Source: Gallaecimonas xiamenensis 3-C-1
GTDB taxonomy: Bacteria; Pseudomonadota; Gammaproteobacteria; Enterobacterales; Gallaecimonadaceae
Assembly (NCBI RefSeq): GCF_000299915.1
Contig: NZ_AMRI01000001.1
Location: 1 to 64,000, forward strand
DNA: 64,000 nucleotides
Direction of reading: 5' to 3'
The notes under the pieces: model-generated
Databases searched by the model: none
What the model saw: the letters and a program-made list of their open reading frames with translations, nothing else
What the model was told of the DNA's origin: nothing
Shown: piece by piece, positions 35,733 through 44,695 of the stretch
Layout of the letters: each line of letters starts with the position of its first letter
Position numbering within the stretch: position 1 is the stretch's first letter
Position numbers and translations under genes: made by a program

Positions 35733-36719
35733 GTGACTCGCTGCAAATCCCCTTCGCTTTTCTTCTGGGCCTGGTGCCTGCTTTGCCCCTTGCTGCTGGG
35801 CCAGGCCAAGGCCCAGGACCGGCTGGTGGACGACAGCTACAGCCCCGCCGAGCGCCTGGCCCGTTACCAAGGGGCTAACCCCGAGCTGCGCCTGCCGGTG
35901 CTGCGCTTTAGCCAAGGCCAGCAGGTGCTTTTTGAGCGCCCCTACCGGCAGCTGGGCCAGCGCCAGCTGCGCCTGGACTTGTTCAAGGCGGTGTCCGCCA
36001 AGGCCGCCAACCCCGGCATAGTGCTGGTGCACGGCGGCGGCTGGCGCGCCGGCGACAAGTCTCATTTTTATGCCCTGGCCAACCTCCTGGCCCAGCGCGG
36101 CTATGTGGTGCTGCTGCCCCAATACCGCCTGTCCATCGAGGCGCCGTATCCGGCCGGCCTTGAAGACGTCAACCAGGCCATCCTCTGGGCCAAGGCTCAC
36201 GCCAAGGACATCGGGCTGGACCCGTCGCGCTTGGCCCTGGGGGGCGGCTCGTCCGGGGGGCAGATGGCGGCGCTTTTGGCCAATACCGCCCACCTGCCGC
36301 TCTTTAAGCCCCAGGGGCAGGGAGACACCCAGGTCATGGCCCTGGTGGACCTGGACGGGGTGCTGGATTTCACCAGCCCCTTGGCCCTGGCCCACGAGAA
36401 TAAAAACGGCAGCCGTTCGGCGGCTGCTCTGTGGCTGGGGGGCAGTTTTGAGGCGGTGCCCCAGCGCTGGCGCCAGGCGTCGGCGGTCAGTCACCTGTCG
36501 GCCCAGTCGCCGCCGGCCCTGGTGATAAGTTCCGGCCAGGGCCGTTTTACCGCCGGCAAAGAGGCCTTTTTTAACGGCCTTGACCGTTTTGGGGTGGCAC
36601 ACCGTTACCTGGAACTGGATACGGTCCACCCCTTTTGGCTGTTTGATCCTTATCTGGACCAGGTGGCCAAGGCCGTGGACGATTTTCTTCGCCAGCAGGG
36701 TCAAGGAGAGGCAAATTAG
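35733..36719 (+). CDS. Secreted alpha/beta hydrolase (esterase-like)
   Basis: This 328-residue protein starts with GTG and a signal peptide (SLFFWAWCLLCPLLLGQAKAQ). The hydrolase core has the oxyanion motif HGGGW at about 100-104 and the nucleophile motif GGSSGG at about 156-161, typical of hormone-sensitive-lipase or carboxylesterase types. The His is probably in VHPFW near the C-terminus. It is a likely periplasmic esterase with unknown substrate. Confidence 0.8.
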   Translation: MTRCKSPSLFFWAWCLLCPLLLGQAKAQDRLVDDSYSPAERLARYQGANPELRLPVLRFSQGQQVLFERPYRQLGQRQLRLDLFKAVSAKAANPGIVLVHGGGWRAGDKSHFYALANLLAQRGYVVLLPQYRLSIEAPYPAGLEDVNQAILWAKAHAKDIGLDPSRLALGGGSSGGQMAALLANTAHLPLFKPQGQGDTQVMALVDLDGVLDFTSPLALAHENKNGSRSAAALWLGGSFEAVPQRWRQASAVSHLSAQSPPALVISSGQGRFTAGKEAFFNGLDRFGVAHRYLELDTVHPFWLFDPYLDQVAKAVDDFLRQQGQGEAN

Positions 36720-36792
36720 GTGGAAAAGGCGAGCTGAAAGTCAGCTAACTTACTGATATAATTGCCAACCATCTGCGATACAGGACTCTGCA

Positions 36793-37419
36793 TTGACCCG
36801 TCCCTCATTGCTGCACCGCTACACGGATCTGGCGGCCCTCTTGGATATCCTTAGCCAAAAACGCCTGGTGCTCCTGGATCCTGGCCACTGGAGTGACAAG
36901 AACGACGTGCACTTCATGGCCATCTACAAGCAAAAACGCCGCCTTGGCACCCTGCTGGCCCTGTGCTTTACCAGTAAATTCGAGACCTACCACCATTGGA
37001 GCGTCTTTGCCCCCGGCAACAGCGGCGTGTGCATTCGCTTTAAGCGCCATGTGCTGGAGCGCCACCTTGGCGCCGTGCCAGGGGTGCGCTTTGGGGACGT
37101 GGAATACAAGGAACTCCAAGCCTTCGATTGCGCCCAGGTGTCCTTGGAGGACATTCCCTTTTTAAAACGCTTCCCCTACCGGGACGAGAAGGAATTTCGG
37201 GCCATTTTCACCGCCGAGGACAGCCAGGCCGTCAAAGCGGTGCCTTTTGACTTGGATGCCATCGACCGCATCGTGCTGAGCCCCTGGCTGCCGGCGCCCC
37301 TGGTGGCCACCATCAAGACCGTCATCCGCAGCATTGACGGCTGCCAAGATCTGAAGGTCTACCAGACCACCCTGTTGTCCAATGACAGCTGGCGCAGTAA
37401 GGTCGAGGAGATCCTCTAA
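36793..37419 (+). CDS. DUF2971-like protein
   Basis: This 208-residue protein starts with TTG (MTRPSLLHRYTD) and fits the DUF2971 pattern: LHRYTDLAALLDIL at the start, SDKNDVHF, then LCFTSKFETYHHWSVFAPGNSGVCIRF near 55-82. The family is widespread, of unknown activity, and sometimes linked to anti-phage islands. It lies 45 bases before the sirtuin gene. Confidence 0.65.
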   Translation: MTRPSLLHRYTDLAALLDILSQKRLVLLDPGHWSDKNDVHFMAIYKQKRRLGTLLALCFTSKFETYHHWSVFAPGNSGVCIRFKRHVLERHLGAVPGVRFGDVEYKELQAFDCAQVSLEDIPFLKRFPYRDEKEFRAIFTAEDSQAVKAVPFDLDAIDRIVLSPWLPAPLVATIKTVIRSIDGCQDLKVYQTTLLSNDSWRSKVEEIL

Positions 37420-37464
37420 GGGGCCGGCAGTGAGGCTGGCTCTGGCAACAAATCGGACGGTGGC

Positions 37465-38154
37465 ATGGACGGCAGTAAACGAAAAGTGGTGGTGTTTTCC
37501 GGGGCCGGCCTCAGTGCCGACAGCGGCCTGGACACCTTCAGGGACCAGGGCGGACTCTGGCATCAGGTGCCGGTGGCGCTGGTCGCTACCCCAGAAGGCT
37601 GGCAACAGGACCCGGCCTTTGTCACCGCTTTTTACAACGACAGGCGCCGAGACATCGCCAAGGCCCAACCCAATGCCGCCCACCTGGCCATTGCCCGTCT
37701 GGAGCAGCGCTTTGAGGTGACGGTGATAACCCAGAACCTTGACGATCTCCATGAAAGGGCTGGTTCAAGCCGGGTACTGCACTTGCACGGGGAGATCACC
37801 AAGGCCAGAAGCCTGGCAGCGCCGGGGCAGCTTTATGAGATCGGCTACAGGGACCTTGGCGCCGAGGAAAGGGACGCCGCCGGCGGGTTACTGCGGCCCC
37901 ATGTGGTCTGGTTCGGCGAAGCGCCCCTGGCCATGGACGAGGCCCTGGCCGCCATCAAGGTAGCGGACAAGGTATTGGTGGTGGGGACCTCGTTGATAGT
38001 GCAACCGGCTGCCTCCTTGCTGAAAAAGGCCCGCTACCAGGCCGATAAACGTATCGTTGCCTTGGATATCAATAGCAAACCCTTCGGCTACCGCTTTATC
38101 CGGGGTAGGGCGGCCAATGTGGTGCCGGCTATCGCTTGTGATTGGCTGGCCTGA
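37465..38154 (+). CDS. Sirtuin (SIR2-family NAD-dependent deacylase) without zinc cysteines
   Basis: This 229-residue protein has the SIR2 NAD site GAGLSADSGLDTFRD (13-27), TQNLD (89-93) and the catalytic His108 in LHLHGE. It ends with the VVGTSL nucleotide motif near 173-178. The four zinc-binding cysteines expected at about 115-140 are absent: the region reads SLAAPGQLYEIGYRD. The enzyme would use NAD+ to remove acyl groups from lysines. It is cytoplasmic. The loss of zinc is known in some bacterial sirtuins. Confidence 0.85.
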   Translation: MDGSKRKVVVFSGAGLSADSGLDTFRDQGGLWHQVPVALVATPEGWQQDPAFVTAFYNDRRRDIAKAQPNAAHLAIARLEQRFEVTVITQNLDDLHERAGSSRVLHLHGEITKARSLAAPGQLYEIGYRDLGAEERDAAGGLLRPHVVWFGEAPLAMDEALAAIKVADKVLVVGTSLIVQPAASLLKKARYQADKRIVALDINSKPFGYRFIRGRAANVVPAIACDWLA

Positions 38155-38345
38155 GGGCTTTTAAGTTTGGGGCGCCGGTGGGCGCCTTAATTTATGGGTA
38201 TTCAAGTATTTACCTACTGGCCTTTTAGGCAGTAGCCTGGATATCTTGCGCTGGGAGGCGCTGATGCCGGGGACAAGTACTGCCCGGCCGGCAGTGCGGC
38301 TTCCTGGTATGCCAACACCAAGACCCCCGTACTCAAGGAGGCCCC

Positions 38346-38909
38346 GTGGACACTGCCCCGCTCGCCAATCGCGACGCCTTGCTCGCACAACTGCAAAATG
38401 GCCAACCGGCCGATTACCTTTTTTTCTGGGGGCACCAGGAAGGTGATCGCCTCACCAAAGGCTGCCTCAGCCAATGGTACCCGTCACCCTTCAGTGCTGA
38501 AGGCCTGGCATTCACCAGTGCCGAACACTACATGATGTACCACAAGGCCATGCTGTTTTCAGACAAGAAGGCCGCTGAACGGGCCCTGGCGGCCCTGACC
38601 CCGGCCGAAGTCAAGGCGGTAGGCCGTACCGTGCTGGGATTCAACGAACTGACCTGGCGCGAGCACCGCTTTGCCATAGTGGTGAAGGGTAACCTGGCCA
38701 AATTTGCCGCCCACCCCGAACTAAAGACCTTCCTTTTGAACACGGGAGACAAGGTGCTGGTGGAAGCCAGCCCGGTAGACAAGATCTGGGGTATAGGCCT
38801 GGCCCAGGACCACCCCGACGCCGCCGACCCGGCCAGGTGGCGGGGCGACAACCTGCTGGGCTTTGCCCTGATGGCGGTGCGAGCGCAACTGGCCAAGGAG
38901 GGCGCTTGA
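38346..38909 (+). CDS. NADAR-family protein (YbiA-like)
   Basis: This 187-residue protein starts with GTG (AAGGAGGCCCC upstream) and matches NADAR/YbiA: FSAEGLAFTSAEHYMMYHKAMLF near 48-70 and DKIWGIGLA near 144-152. YbiA-type proteins are N-glycosidases in riboflavin biosynthesis intermediate disposal, and NADAR proteins are linked to ADP-ribose metabolism. It follows the sirtuin by 191 bases. The gene overlaps the next by one base. Confidence 0.85.
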   Translation: MDTAPLANRDALLAQLQNGQPADYLFFWGHQEGDRLTKGCLSQWYPSPFSAEGLAFTSAEHYMMYHKAMLFSDKKAAERALAALTPAEVKAVGRTVLGFNELTWREHRFAIVVKGNLAKFAAHPELKTFLLNTGDKVLVEASPVDKIWGIGLAQDHPDAADPARWRGDNLLGFALMAVRAQLAKEGA

Positions 38910-39193
38910 TGAAAGCCATGCTGTTGGCCCTGGCCCTGATGGCCACCAGTGGTGAGGTGCCCAGGGTGGACGACTTTGTCGGTGCCCCTTACAGCAAGCT
39001 CAAGGCGGCCTTCCTGGCTGCCGGTTGGCAGTTGCAATTGGACGGCGACGGTATCAATGCCGACTACCCGGAGATCAGCTGCGGCTCGGGTTACGACGCC
39101 CTGTGTTCGGTCGGCTTTAGTAAAGGCCAGGCCTACCAGGCGGTGACCTTGGAGCACGGCAGCAATGGCTGGGTGGTGACGGGCGAATACTGA
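38909..39193 (+). CDS. Small secreted hypothetical protein
   Basis: This 94-residue protein starts at the ATG in the overlapping TGATG with NADAR, giving a signal peptide (KAMLLALALMATSGE). The mature part has two cysteines (SCGSGYDALCS) and the pattern of a PepSY- or peptidase-inhibitor-like small domain, not confirmed. The overlap suggests co-translation with the NADAR gene. Confidence 0.55.
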   Translation: MKAMLLALALMATSGEVPRVDDFVGAPYSKLKAAFLAAGWQLQLDGDGINADYPEISCGSGYDALCSVGFSKGQAYQAVTLEHGSNGWVVTGEY

Positions 39194-39223
39194 GCGCCGC
39201 CCCCACGATTGAAGGATCCCAAG

Positions 39224-39526
39224 GTGTTGAGACCGCTGTTTGTGTCGCTGCTTTGCCTGCCACTGCTGGGTTGTGTGGTGGTGCCAAAGGCCAAGCCCCC
39301 GTCCTTTGAGGAGCGGGTCAGGTGCAATATCAGCACCCCCCAGTGGCAGTTGGAACAGTACCGGTACGACATCGACTGGTGCAATTCTGGGGTATCGGAC
39401 TACGACGGCATTTGCGTTGGGGTCAGTGCCCTGGTGGTGCCGGCAACGACTCTGGTAGTGTCGGGGACCTGGACCCTGTTGGGTAACGCCGTCCACTGGC
39501 TTGAAGAACAGATGAGGTGCAGTTGA
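39224..39526 (+). CDS. Small lipoprotein
   Basis: This 100-residue protein has a lipobox LLGC at about residue 17 after a hydrophobic stretch (LFVSLLCLPLL). The GTG was chosen because GAAGGA lies 7 bases upstream; a TTG at 39,209 is an alternative. The middle has paired cysteines and a second hydrophobic stretch (LVVPATTLVVSGTWTLLG). No family recognised. It overlaps the next gene by one base. Confidence 0.55.
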   Translation: MLRPLFVSLLCLPLLGCVVVPKAKPPSFEERVRCNISTPQWQLEQYRYDIDWCNSGVSDYDGICVGVSALVVPATTLVVSGTWTLLGNAVHWLEEQMRCS

Positions 39527-40005
39527 TGACGGCCCATGCTTTAACATGCCAGCCCTGGCCAGTCGAAGACTTGCCTTTGGCGCTGTTGTTGCTGGCAGAC
39601 CCTTGCCAGGACCGGGTGCACCAATACCTGCCGCATTGCCAGGCCCTGGCCTTGGTTGATGACGGGCAGGTGCTGGGGGCGGTTTTGTTGCTGGCCCTTG
39701 AGCCTGACCGCGTTGAATTGATCAACCTGGCCGTGGCCGAGGAATACCAGCAGCAGGGCCTGGGGACCTGCCTACTGAAAGGGGCCATTGCCTGGGTCAG
39801 GGAGCAGGGTGCTCAGTGGCTGGAACTGGGGACAGGCGCCTTTGGCCACCAATTGGCCTTTTACCAGCGCCAGGGATTCAGGGTAACCGGGATCCTCAAG
39901 GATCACTTTATCGACCACTACCCGGAGCCGATTTATGAGCTGGGGATCCAGCACAAAGACATGCTGCGCCTGAGTTTGCAGCTCAGGTCGCCAGGAGACC
40001 ATTGA
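39526..40005 (+). CDS. GNAT-family N-acetyltransferase
   Basis: This 159-residue protein has the GNAT fold with AVAEEYQQQGLGTCLL at about 68-83 as acetyl-CoA site and HQLAFYQRQGFRVTGI near 112-127. The ATG lies in the TGATGA overlap with the lipoprotein gene, so an earlier GTG was rejected. It also overlaps the next gene by one base. Substrate unknown. Confidence 0.8.
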   Translation: MTAHALTCQPWPVEDLPLALLLLADPCQDRVHQYLPHCQALALVDDGQVLGAVLLLALEPDRVELINLAVAEEYQQQGLGTCLLKGAIAWVREQGAQWLELGTGAFGHQLAFYQRQGFRVTGILKDHFIDHYPEPIYELGIQHKDMLRLSLQLRSPGDH

Positions 40006-40436
40006 TGCAGTGTTACCACCACCAACAACAGCAGGCCCACGCCCTTTGCAAGCATTGTCACAAGGGGCTCTGTGCAAGTTGCACCCTGGACAGCGGCTGG
40101 GGCCTGGCCTGTTCCGAGCCTTGCCGGGACGAGCTGCTGGCGCAGCAGGCGGCCTGGCGCAAGAACAGCCAGATGCTGGCGGCCAGCAAGACCGCTACCC
40201 AGCTGTTGACCGCCCACCTTGTCCAACGTCGCCGGCATACGGGCATGCTGCTTGGCAGCATGGTGATGTTGCTGCTCTTTTGCCTGGCCATAGGCCTGGA
40301 CAGGGGCAACAAGGACTATGTACTGACCATAGGCGCCCTGTTGGTGGTCTGTATTGTCTCTTCGTTGCTGCGTCTGAGGGCCAATAGCCGCGCCTTGGCG
40401 CAATTGGCCGGCCAGGGCGACAATGAAACGGGTTAA
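40005..40436 (+). CDS. B-box-like zinc-binding membrane protein
   Basis: This 143-residue protein starts in the TTGATG overlap with the GNAT gene, preceded by CAGGAGA. The first 40 residues contain a B-box-like zinc motif (CYHH, CKHCHKGLCASC, then C...C). Two membrane helices (about 78-96 and 103-121) follow. Such proteins may act as membrane-linked zinc sensors or adaptors; the function is unknown. Confidence 0.7.
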   Translation: MQCYHHQQQQAHALCKHCHKGLCASCTLDSGWGLACSEPCRDELLAQQAAWRKNSQMLAASKTATQLLTAHLVQRRRHTGMLLGSMVMLLLFCLAIGLDRGNKDYVLTIGALLVVCIVSSLLRLRANSRALAQLAGQGDNETG

Positions 40437-40492
40437 GGGTGCTTCAGGGCAGGTGCTAGAAGGCCAAGACCTTAAACAGAGGGACTTTGACC

Positions 40493-40723
40493 ATGACCGA
40501 TATGGCTAGCTGCCCGCTTAAATGGGCCTACCCTTGTCCGCTTCGCTGGCAGGATCTGCCCGAAGGCACTCAGCCGGGGGTGCGCCATTGCCCTCAATGC
40601 CGCCAGGACGTTTTCCTGGTGCACAGCCAGGCCGAATTGGAGGCCAACAGCAGCCGGTCCCGCTGCGTTGCCCTGGATCCCGGCCCTAAGAGCAACATCA
40701 TCATGGGGCGCTTCAAGGACTGA
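40493..40723 (+). CDS. Small zinc-ribbon-like protein
   Basis: This 76-residue protein has CPLKWAYPCPLRW near the start and HCPQCRQDV in the middle, giving a possible four-cysteine zinc site. Similar small proteins with CP...W and RxCxxC patterns are common in proteobacteria, without known role. It starts at an ATG; an upstream TTG is less likely. Confidence 0.6.
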   Translation: MTDMASCPLKWAYPCPLRWQDLPEGTQPGVRHCPQCRQDVFLVHSQAELEANSSRSRCVALDPGPKSNIIMGRFKD

Positions 40724-40823
40724 GGGACAGCCTGAATGGCCTGCCGGATAGTGTTTGATAAACAGCAGCTTGGCGGCCATAGTCAGGACATCATCCGCCC
40801 ATCTCGCCGCCAAGGAGGCCCTG

Positions 40824-41366
40824 ATGTTACCCATGACGCCTTTCTTCCAGCAATTGCAGCTCAGCTGGCGCTGGTTGCTTGGCCTTGGCCTGGTATTCAT
40901 GGTGCTGGGCGCCATAGGCCTGGGCATGGCCAATTTCCTGACCTTGACCAGCATGATCTACTTCGGGGTGCTGTTGCTGATAGGGGGCCTTTTACAAACG
41001 GTGCAGGCCCTGCGCAGCAGGCCCATGAGCGGCCTTGTGGCAGGGGTTGGGGTGCTTTATGGCCTGCTGGGGTTTTACCTGATCGTATCGCCCATGGCGG
41101 CCGCCTCGGCCCTGACCCTGCTGATCGCCTTCGGTATCGGTTTTGTGGCGCTGCTGCGGCTTTGGCTGGCCTTTCACCTACGCCAGTTCAGCCAGTATAT
41201 CTGGCCCTTTGTCAGCGGCCTGCTGGGGCTGGTACTGGCCATCCTTATCATCGGCGGTTGGCCCGAGTCGGGGCTCTGGGTAATAGGCACCTTCATCGCC
41301 ATAGAGCTGCTGCTTAACGGCCTGGCCCTGGTCAGCATTGCCCTTGCCGTCAAAGAGCGCAGCTAA
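40824..41366 (+). CDS. HdeD-family membrane protein
   Basis: This 180-residue protein has six membrane helices in pairs and matches the HdeD/DUF308 family (WRWLLGLGLVFMVLGAIGLG at the start). In E. coli HdeD is linked to acid resistance at high cell density. The ATG at 40,824 is preceded by CAAGGAGG; the longer form from 40,755 is less likely. Confidence 0.8.
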   Translation: MLPMTPFFQQLQLSWRWLLGLGLVFMVLGAIGLGMANFLTLTSMIYFGVLLLIGGLLQTVQALRSRPMSGLVAGVGVLYGLLGFYLIVSPMAAASALTLLIAFGIGFVALLRLWLAFHLRQFSQYIWPFVSGLLGLVLAILIIGGWPESGLWVIGTFIAIELLLNGLALVSIALAVKERS

Positions 41367-41450
41367 GGCCCTTCAATAGCCAAGTTCAGGACCCCTGGTG
41401 CCTTTTGGGGTAAAGGCTCATCAGCCCCTGGGCTTGGCTACCCTGAATAG

Positions 41451-41797
41451 AAAACCTTCGCCGCTCCGGCTGGGCGCCTGCTCGCGACCCTGCGCATCCT
41501 GTTGACCCTGGCCTGCGGCTACCTGGCCTGCGGCTACCTGGCCGCACCTGCCTATCCAGACCACAATACAGGCCAACTGCGTCTGTCCCAGCAACACGGC
41601 GGCCATTACCGACCTTTTCTGCCAATCCAGTCTGACGTTTTTGAGGGCCAGTGCCCGAAAGAGCAGCTATAAAAGCTGGGGCCAAAGGCGAAGGCCGCTA
41701 TCTGGTGGTGACAGCGGGCCTCAATACAGAAAGGCTGCTCTGGGCGGGCCGCCTTCGAATATGGTTGAAAGAAGCCAGCCCCGGGGCGGGTCTTTGA
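41451..41797 (+). pseudogene. Possible broken small secreted-protein gene
   Basis: A frame open from 41,451 reads like a membrane or signal segment (RLLATLRILLTLACGYL) and a mature part (PDHNTGQLRLSQQHGGHYRP) and stops at TAA 41,670-41,672. A shift of frame just there continues GRYLVVTAGLNTERLLWAGR and ends at TGA 41,795-41,797. No ATG or GTG start exists in the first part. A 15-base tandem duplication (GCCTGCGGCTACCTG, two copies at 41,511-41,540) sits inside the signal region. This may be a dead gene; family unknown. Confidence 0.35.
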
Positions 41798-41823
41798 GTC
41801 CATGGACATCTTGGAGAATCGCG

Positions 41824-42417
41824 ATGAAGGCGCTTTTATGCCGGGCCCAGCAGGCCCTGGACAGCACCCGCAAGTTGGACTTTCTGGCTCCTTTGGCCCT
41901 GCGCCTCTATCTGGTGCCGGTGTTTTGGATGGCCGGTGCCAATAAGTTCCTGGGCTTTGAAGACACGGTGCAATGGTTCGGCAATGCCGAGTGGGGCCTG
42001 GGGCTGCCACTGCCTTGGTTGATGGCCTTTTTAGCCACCGCTGCCGAGTTGGGCGGCGCCGTCCTGCTGCTGCTGGGGCTGGGGGTGCGTTGGGTGGCAC
42101 TGCCTTTGATGGTGACCATGCTGGTGGCCATATTTGCGGTGCACTGGCCCAATGGCTGGCAGGCCATTGCCGATCCGGGCGCCCCTTTTGCCAATGCCCA
42201 GGTCATGGCCTCGGCCGAAAAGCTGGCCAAGGCCAGGGAGCTGCTGCAAGCGCACGGCAACTACGATTGGCTGACCGCCTCCGGCCCTTTTGTGGTGCTT
42301 AATAACGGTATCGAATTCGCCGTGACCTACCTGGTGATGCTGGCCAGCCTGTTCTTTACCGGGGCCGGCAATTATCTGTCTGTCGACTACTGGCTGCGCC
42401 GCCGCTACGGCCAGTGA
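41824..42417 (+). CDS. DoxX-family membrane protein
   Basis: This 197-residue protein has four membrane helices and matches DoxX: LALRLYLVPVFWMAGANKF near 25-43, then helices around residues 65-90 and 95-115, and the last near 160-180. DoxX proteins are linked to redox balance and thiosulfate oxidation. The ATG follows TTGGAGAATCGCG. An unusual insert of about 40 residues (WQAIADPGAPFANAQ) lies between helices 3 and 4. Confidence 0.8.
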   Translation: MKALLCRAQQALDSTRKLDFLAPLALRLYLVPVFWMAGANKFLGFEDTVQWFGNAEWGLGLPLPWLMAFLATAAELGGAVLLLLGLGVRWVALPLMVTMLVAIFAVHWPNGWQAIADPGAPFANAQVMASAEKLAKARELLQAHGNYDWLTASGPFVVLNNGIEFAVTYLVMLASLFFTGAGNYLSVDYWLRRRYGQ

Positions 42418-42452
42418 TACCCTTGGGGCAGGTTATTTTTGTTGAGAGCCTC

Positions 42453-43007
42453 ATGGACGCACTGGATCTGTTACTGAACCGCACCTCCGAACCGAAACTG
42501 GTGGCCCCGGCCCCTCAGGGCGAAGCCTTGGAAACCCTGTTCCAGGCGGCGCTGCGGGTGCCGGACCACGGCGCCTTGCATCCCTACCGCTTTGTACTGA
42601 TTGAAGGGGAAGGGCGGCAGCGCCTGGGCCAGGTATGTCAAGCGGCGCTGTTGGAGAGCGACCCGGGTGCCGACGATAAGGCCAGGGACAAGGCCCTGCA
42701 CCTGCTGGAAAGGGCGCCGCTGGTGGTGGCGGTGATCTCCTGCATCCAAGACCACCCCAAGGTGCCGGCCTTCGAGCAGCAACTGACCGCCGGCCTGGCG
42801 GCCCACGCCATGCAGATGGCCGCCGTGGCCCAGGGCTTTGGCGGTATCTGGCGTACCGGCAGCTACGCCGTGCACCCCAAGGTCAGGGCGGCGTTAGGGG
42901 TAAGCGGGGAAGACGAGATTGTCGGTTTTCTCTACCTTGGCACCCCGGTTAAGACCAAGTTCAAAGTGCCAAGGCCGGACAGCAACGGTTTTGTCAGCCG
43001 TTTTTAA
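42453..43007 (+). CDS. Nitroreductase-family protein (YdjA-like)
   Basis: This 184-residue protein matches the minimal nitroreductase YdjA: DALDLLLNRTSEPKL at the start, ALRVPDHGALHPYRF near 30-44 and QMAAVAQGFGGIWRTG near 118-133. These flavin enzymes reduce nitro or quinone compounds. The ATG at 42,453 agrees with the family start; the gene overlaps the convergent DUF486 gene by 4 bases. Confidence 0.85.
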   Translation: MDALDLLLNRTSEPKLVAPAPQGEALETLFQAALRVPDHGALHPYRFVLIEGEGRQRLGQVCQAALLESDPGADDKARDKALHLLERAPLVVAVISCIQDHPKVPAFEQQLTAGLAAHAMQMAAVAQGFGGIWRTGSYAVHPKVRAALGVSGEDEIVGFLYLGTPVKTKFKVPRPDSNGFVSRF

Positions 43008-43357
43008 GCCAGTAGCTTGTCGCGGAAAATGAAAAAGACCGCTCCCAGCAGGCAGAGCCCGGCCCAGAGGTAGTCCCACTTTAGGGGCTCTTTGAGGTAG
43101 AAGAGGGCAAAGGGCACGAAGATAACCAGGGTGATGCACTCTTGAAGGATCTTCAGCTGGGCAGCGCTGGCCACCTGGTAGCCGATACGGTTGGCCGGCA
43201 CCTGCAACAGGTATTCGAACAAGGCAATGCCCCAGCTCAGCAGGGCGGCTATCACCCAGGGTTTGGCCGACAGGTTCTTAAGGTGCCCGTACCAGGCGAA
43301 GGTCATAAAGACGTTGGACAGGGCAAGCAGCAATACTGTGGTGGCTAAGGGCGGCAT
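43004..43357 (-). CDS. DUF486-family membrane protein
   Basis: This 117-residue protein has four membrane helices and matches DUF486 (NVFMTFAWYGHLKNL near 15-29, LKILQECITLVIFVPFALFYLKEP in the second half). The family is related to small multidrug/DMT transporters. The ATG at 43,357 follows TTTGGAGCC. It converges with the nitroreductase gene. Confidence 0.8.
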   Translation of the reverse strand: MPPLATTVLLLALSNVFMTFAWYGHLKNLSAKPWVIAALLSWGIALFEYLLQVPANRIGYQVASAAQLKILQECITLVIFVPFALFYLKEPLKWDYLWAGLCLLGAVFFIFRDKLLA

Positions 43358-43507
43358 GGCAGGCTCCAAAGGGGGGCGGTTATTGTGCTCCCGGGCCGGG
43401 CCTACCTTTCATTAAATTTTCTTGTCTTGACGATAACCAAGTCAGATTGAGCCTGGGGCGCCAGGCGCGCAAAATCGCGCCACCTTGACTTCCCTGCTGG
43501 CATTTTC

Positions 43508-44644
43508 ATGTTTTCCCGCCCCGTGTTGCTGCTGCTCTTGGGCCTGCTGCTGCTGACCATTTCCATCGCCGTACAAAATACCCTGGTGCCCCTTTGGCTG
43601 ACCAAGGCCCAGGTCTCTACTGCCGGTATCGGCACCGTCACCTCCCTGTATTTCGTCGGCAACCTGGTGGGCACTTTGCTTGCCGGGCGGCTTATCAGCC
43701 GCCTGGGTTTTGCCTTGAGTTACCAGTTGGTGTGCCTGGTGTTTGTGCTGGCGGTGTCCGGTCTTTGGCTGACCCAGAGCCTGTGGGGCTGGCTGGGGTG
43801 GCGTTTTTTGGCGGGTGTGGCCTGCGCCTGTATCTGGGTGGTGGTGGAGTCCTGGCTGATGCTTAAGGGCGACGCCACCCAGCGCAGCCAATTGCTGGCC
43901 GCCTATATGGTGGTCTACTACCTGGGCACCGTGGTGGGCCAAATGCTGCTGTCGGTGACCAACACCGAGATGACGGCGGTGCTGGTCTGGGTGGGGGCCC
44001 TTATCGGTGTGGCCATGGTGCCGGTGGCCCTGGCTGGCAGCCAAGGGGCCAAGCCGCTTCATAATCCCAGCCCACTGCTGGCCATGCTCAGGCTCAAGTC
44101 GGCCCGCAGCGGCGTGATTGGCTGCGTGCTGGCCGGGGTGGTGCTGGGGTCCTTGTATGGCCTGTTGCCGGTGTTTTTGGCCCGCCAGCATTTTGATGAC
44201 GCCCAGGTGGGGCGCTGGATGGCGGTGCTGGTGGCAGCCGGTATCATGGGCCAATGGCCCACCGGGCGCCTGGCCGACCGCTTTGGCCGCCGCCCGGTGC
44301 TGCTGGGACAGATGGCGGTGATGACCCTGGCGGCCCTGTGGCTGTCGGTGATGGGCTCCAGGCACGGTTTTGCCCTGTCCCTGGTAGGGCTGGGAGTGGT
44401 GGCCTTTACCCTTTATCCGGTGGCCATGGCCTGGGCCTGCGAGCAAGTGTCCAGTGACCAACTGGTGGCCATGAACCAGGCCCTGCTGCTGTCCTATTGC
44501 CTGGGTAGCCTGGCCGGGCCGGCTCTGGCGGCGGTGCTGATGGACAACCTCAGCGACAGCGGCCTCTTCATGTTGATTGCCGCCACCACTTCCCTGGTCG
44601 GGTTCTGGTGTTGGCGACAAAGGCCCTTGCTGACTGCGCTGTAG
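43508..44644 (+). CDS. ycaD: MFS transporter, YcaD-like
   Basis: This 378-residue protein has 12 membrane helices and follows E. coli YcaD throughout: LLLLTISIAVQNTLVPLWL at the start, YFVGNLVGTLLAG, IWVVVESWLM, AAYMVVYYLGT, and PVAMAWACEQV near the end. YcaD belongs to the major facilitator superfamily; its substrate is unknown. It is probably a single-gene unit. Confidence 0.85.
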   Translation: MFSRPVLLLLLGLLLLTISIAVQNTLVPLWLTKAQVSTAGIGTVTSLYFVGNLVGTLLAGRLISRLGFALSYQLVCLVFVLAVSGLWLTQSLWGWLGWRFLAGVACACIWVVVESWLMLKGDATQRSQLLAAYMVVYYLGTVVGQMLLSVTNTEMTAVLVWVGALIGVAMVPVALAGSQGAKPLHNPSPLLAMLRLKSARSGVIGCVLAGVVLGSLYGLLPVFLARQHFDDAQVGRWMAVLVAAGIMGQWPTGRLADRFGRRPVLLGQMAVMTLAALWLSVMGSRHGFALSLVGLGVVAFTLYPVAMAWACEQVSSDQLVAMNQALLLSYCLGSLAGPALAAVLMDNLSDSGLFMLIAATTSLVGFWCWRQRPLLTAL

Positions 44645-44695
44645 CTTTTGCTGCAATTTGCTATACAATGTCTCTAAAGGATAGAGGAGGCAGTC

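Noticed and set aside
34779-36704. 641-codon frame on the - strand opposite the prohibitin and hydrolase genes
   Set aside because: It crosses two well-supported + strand genes and a terminator, and has no recognisable domain.
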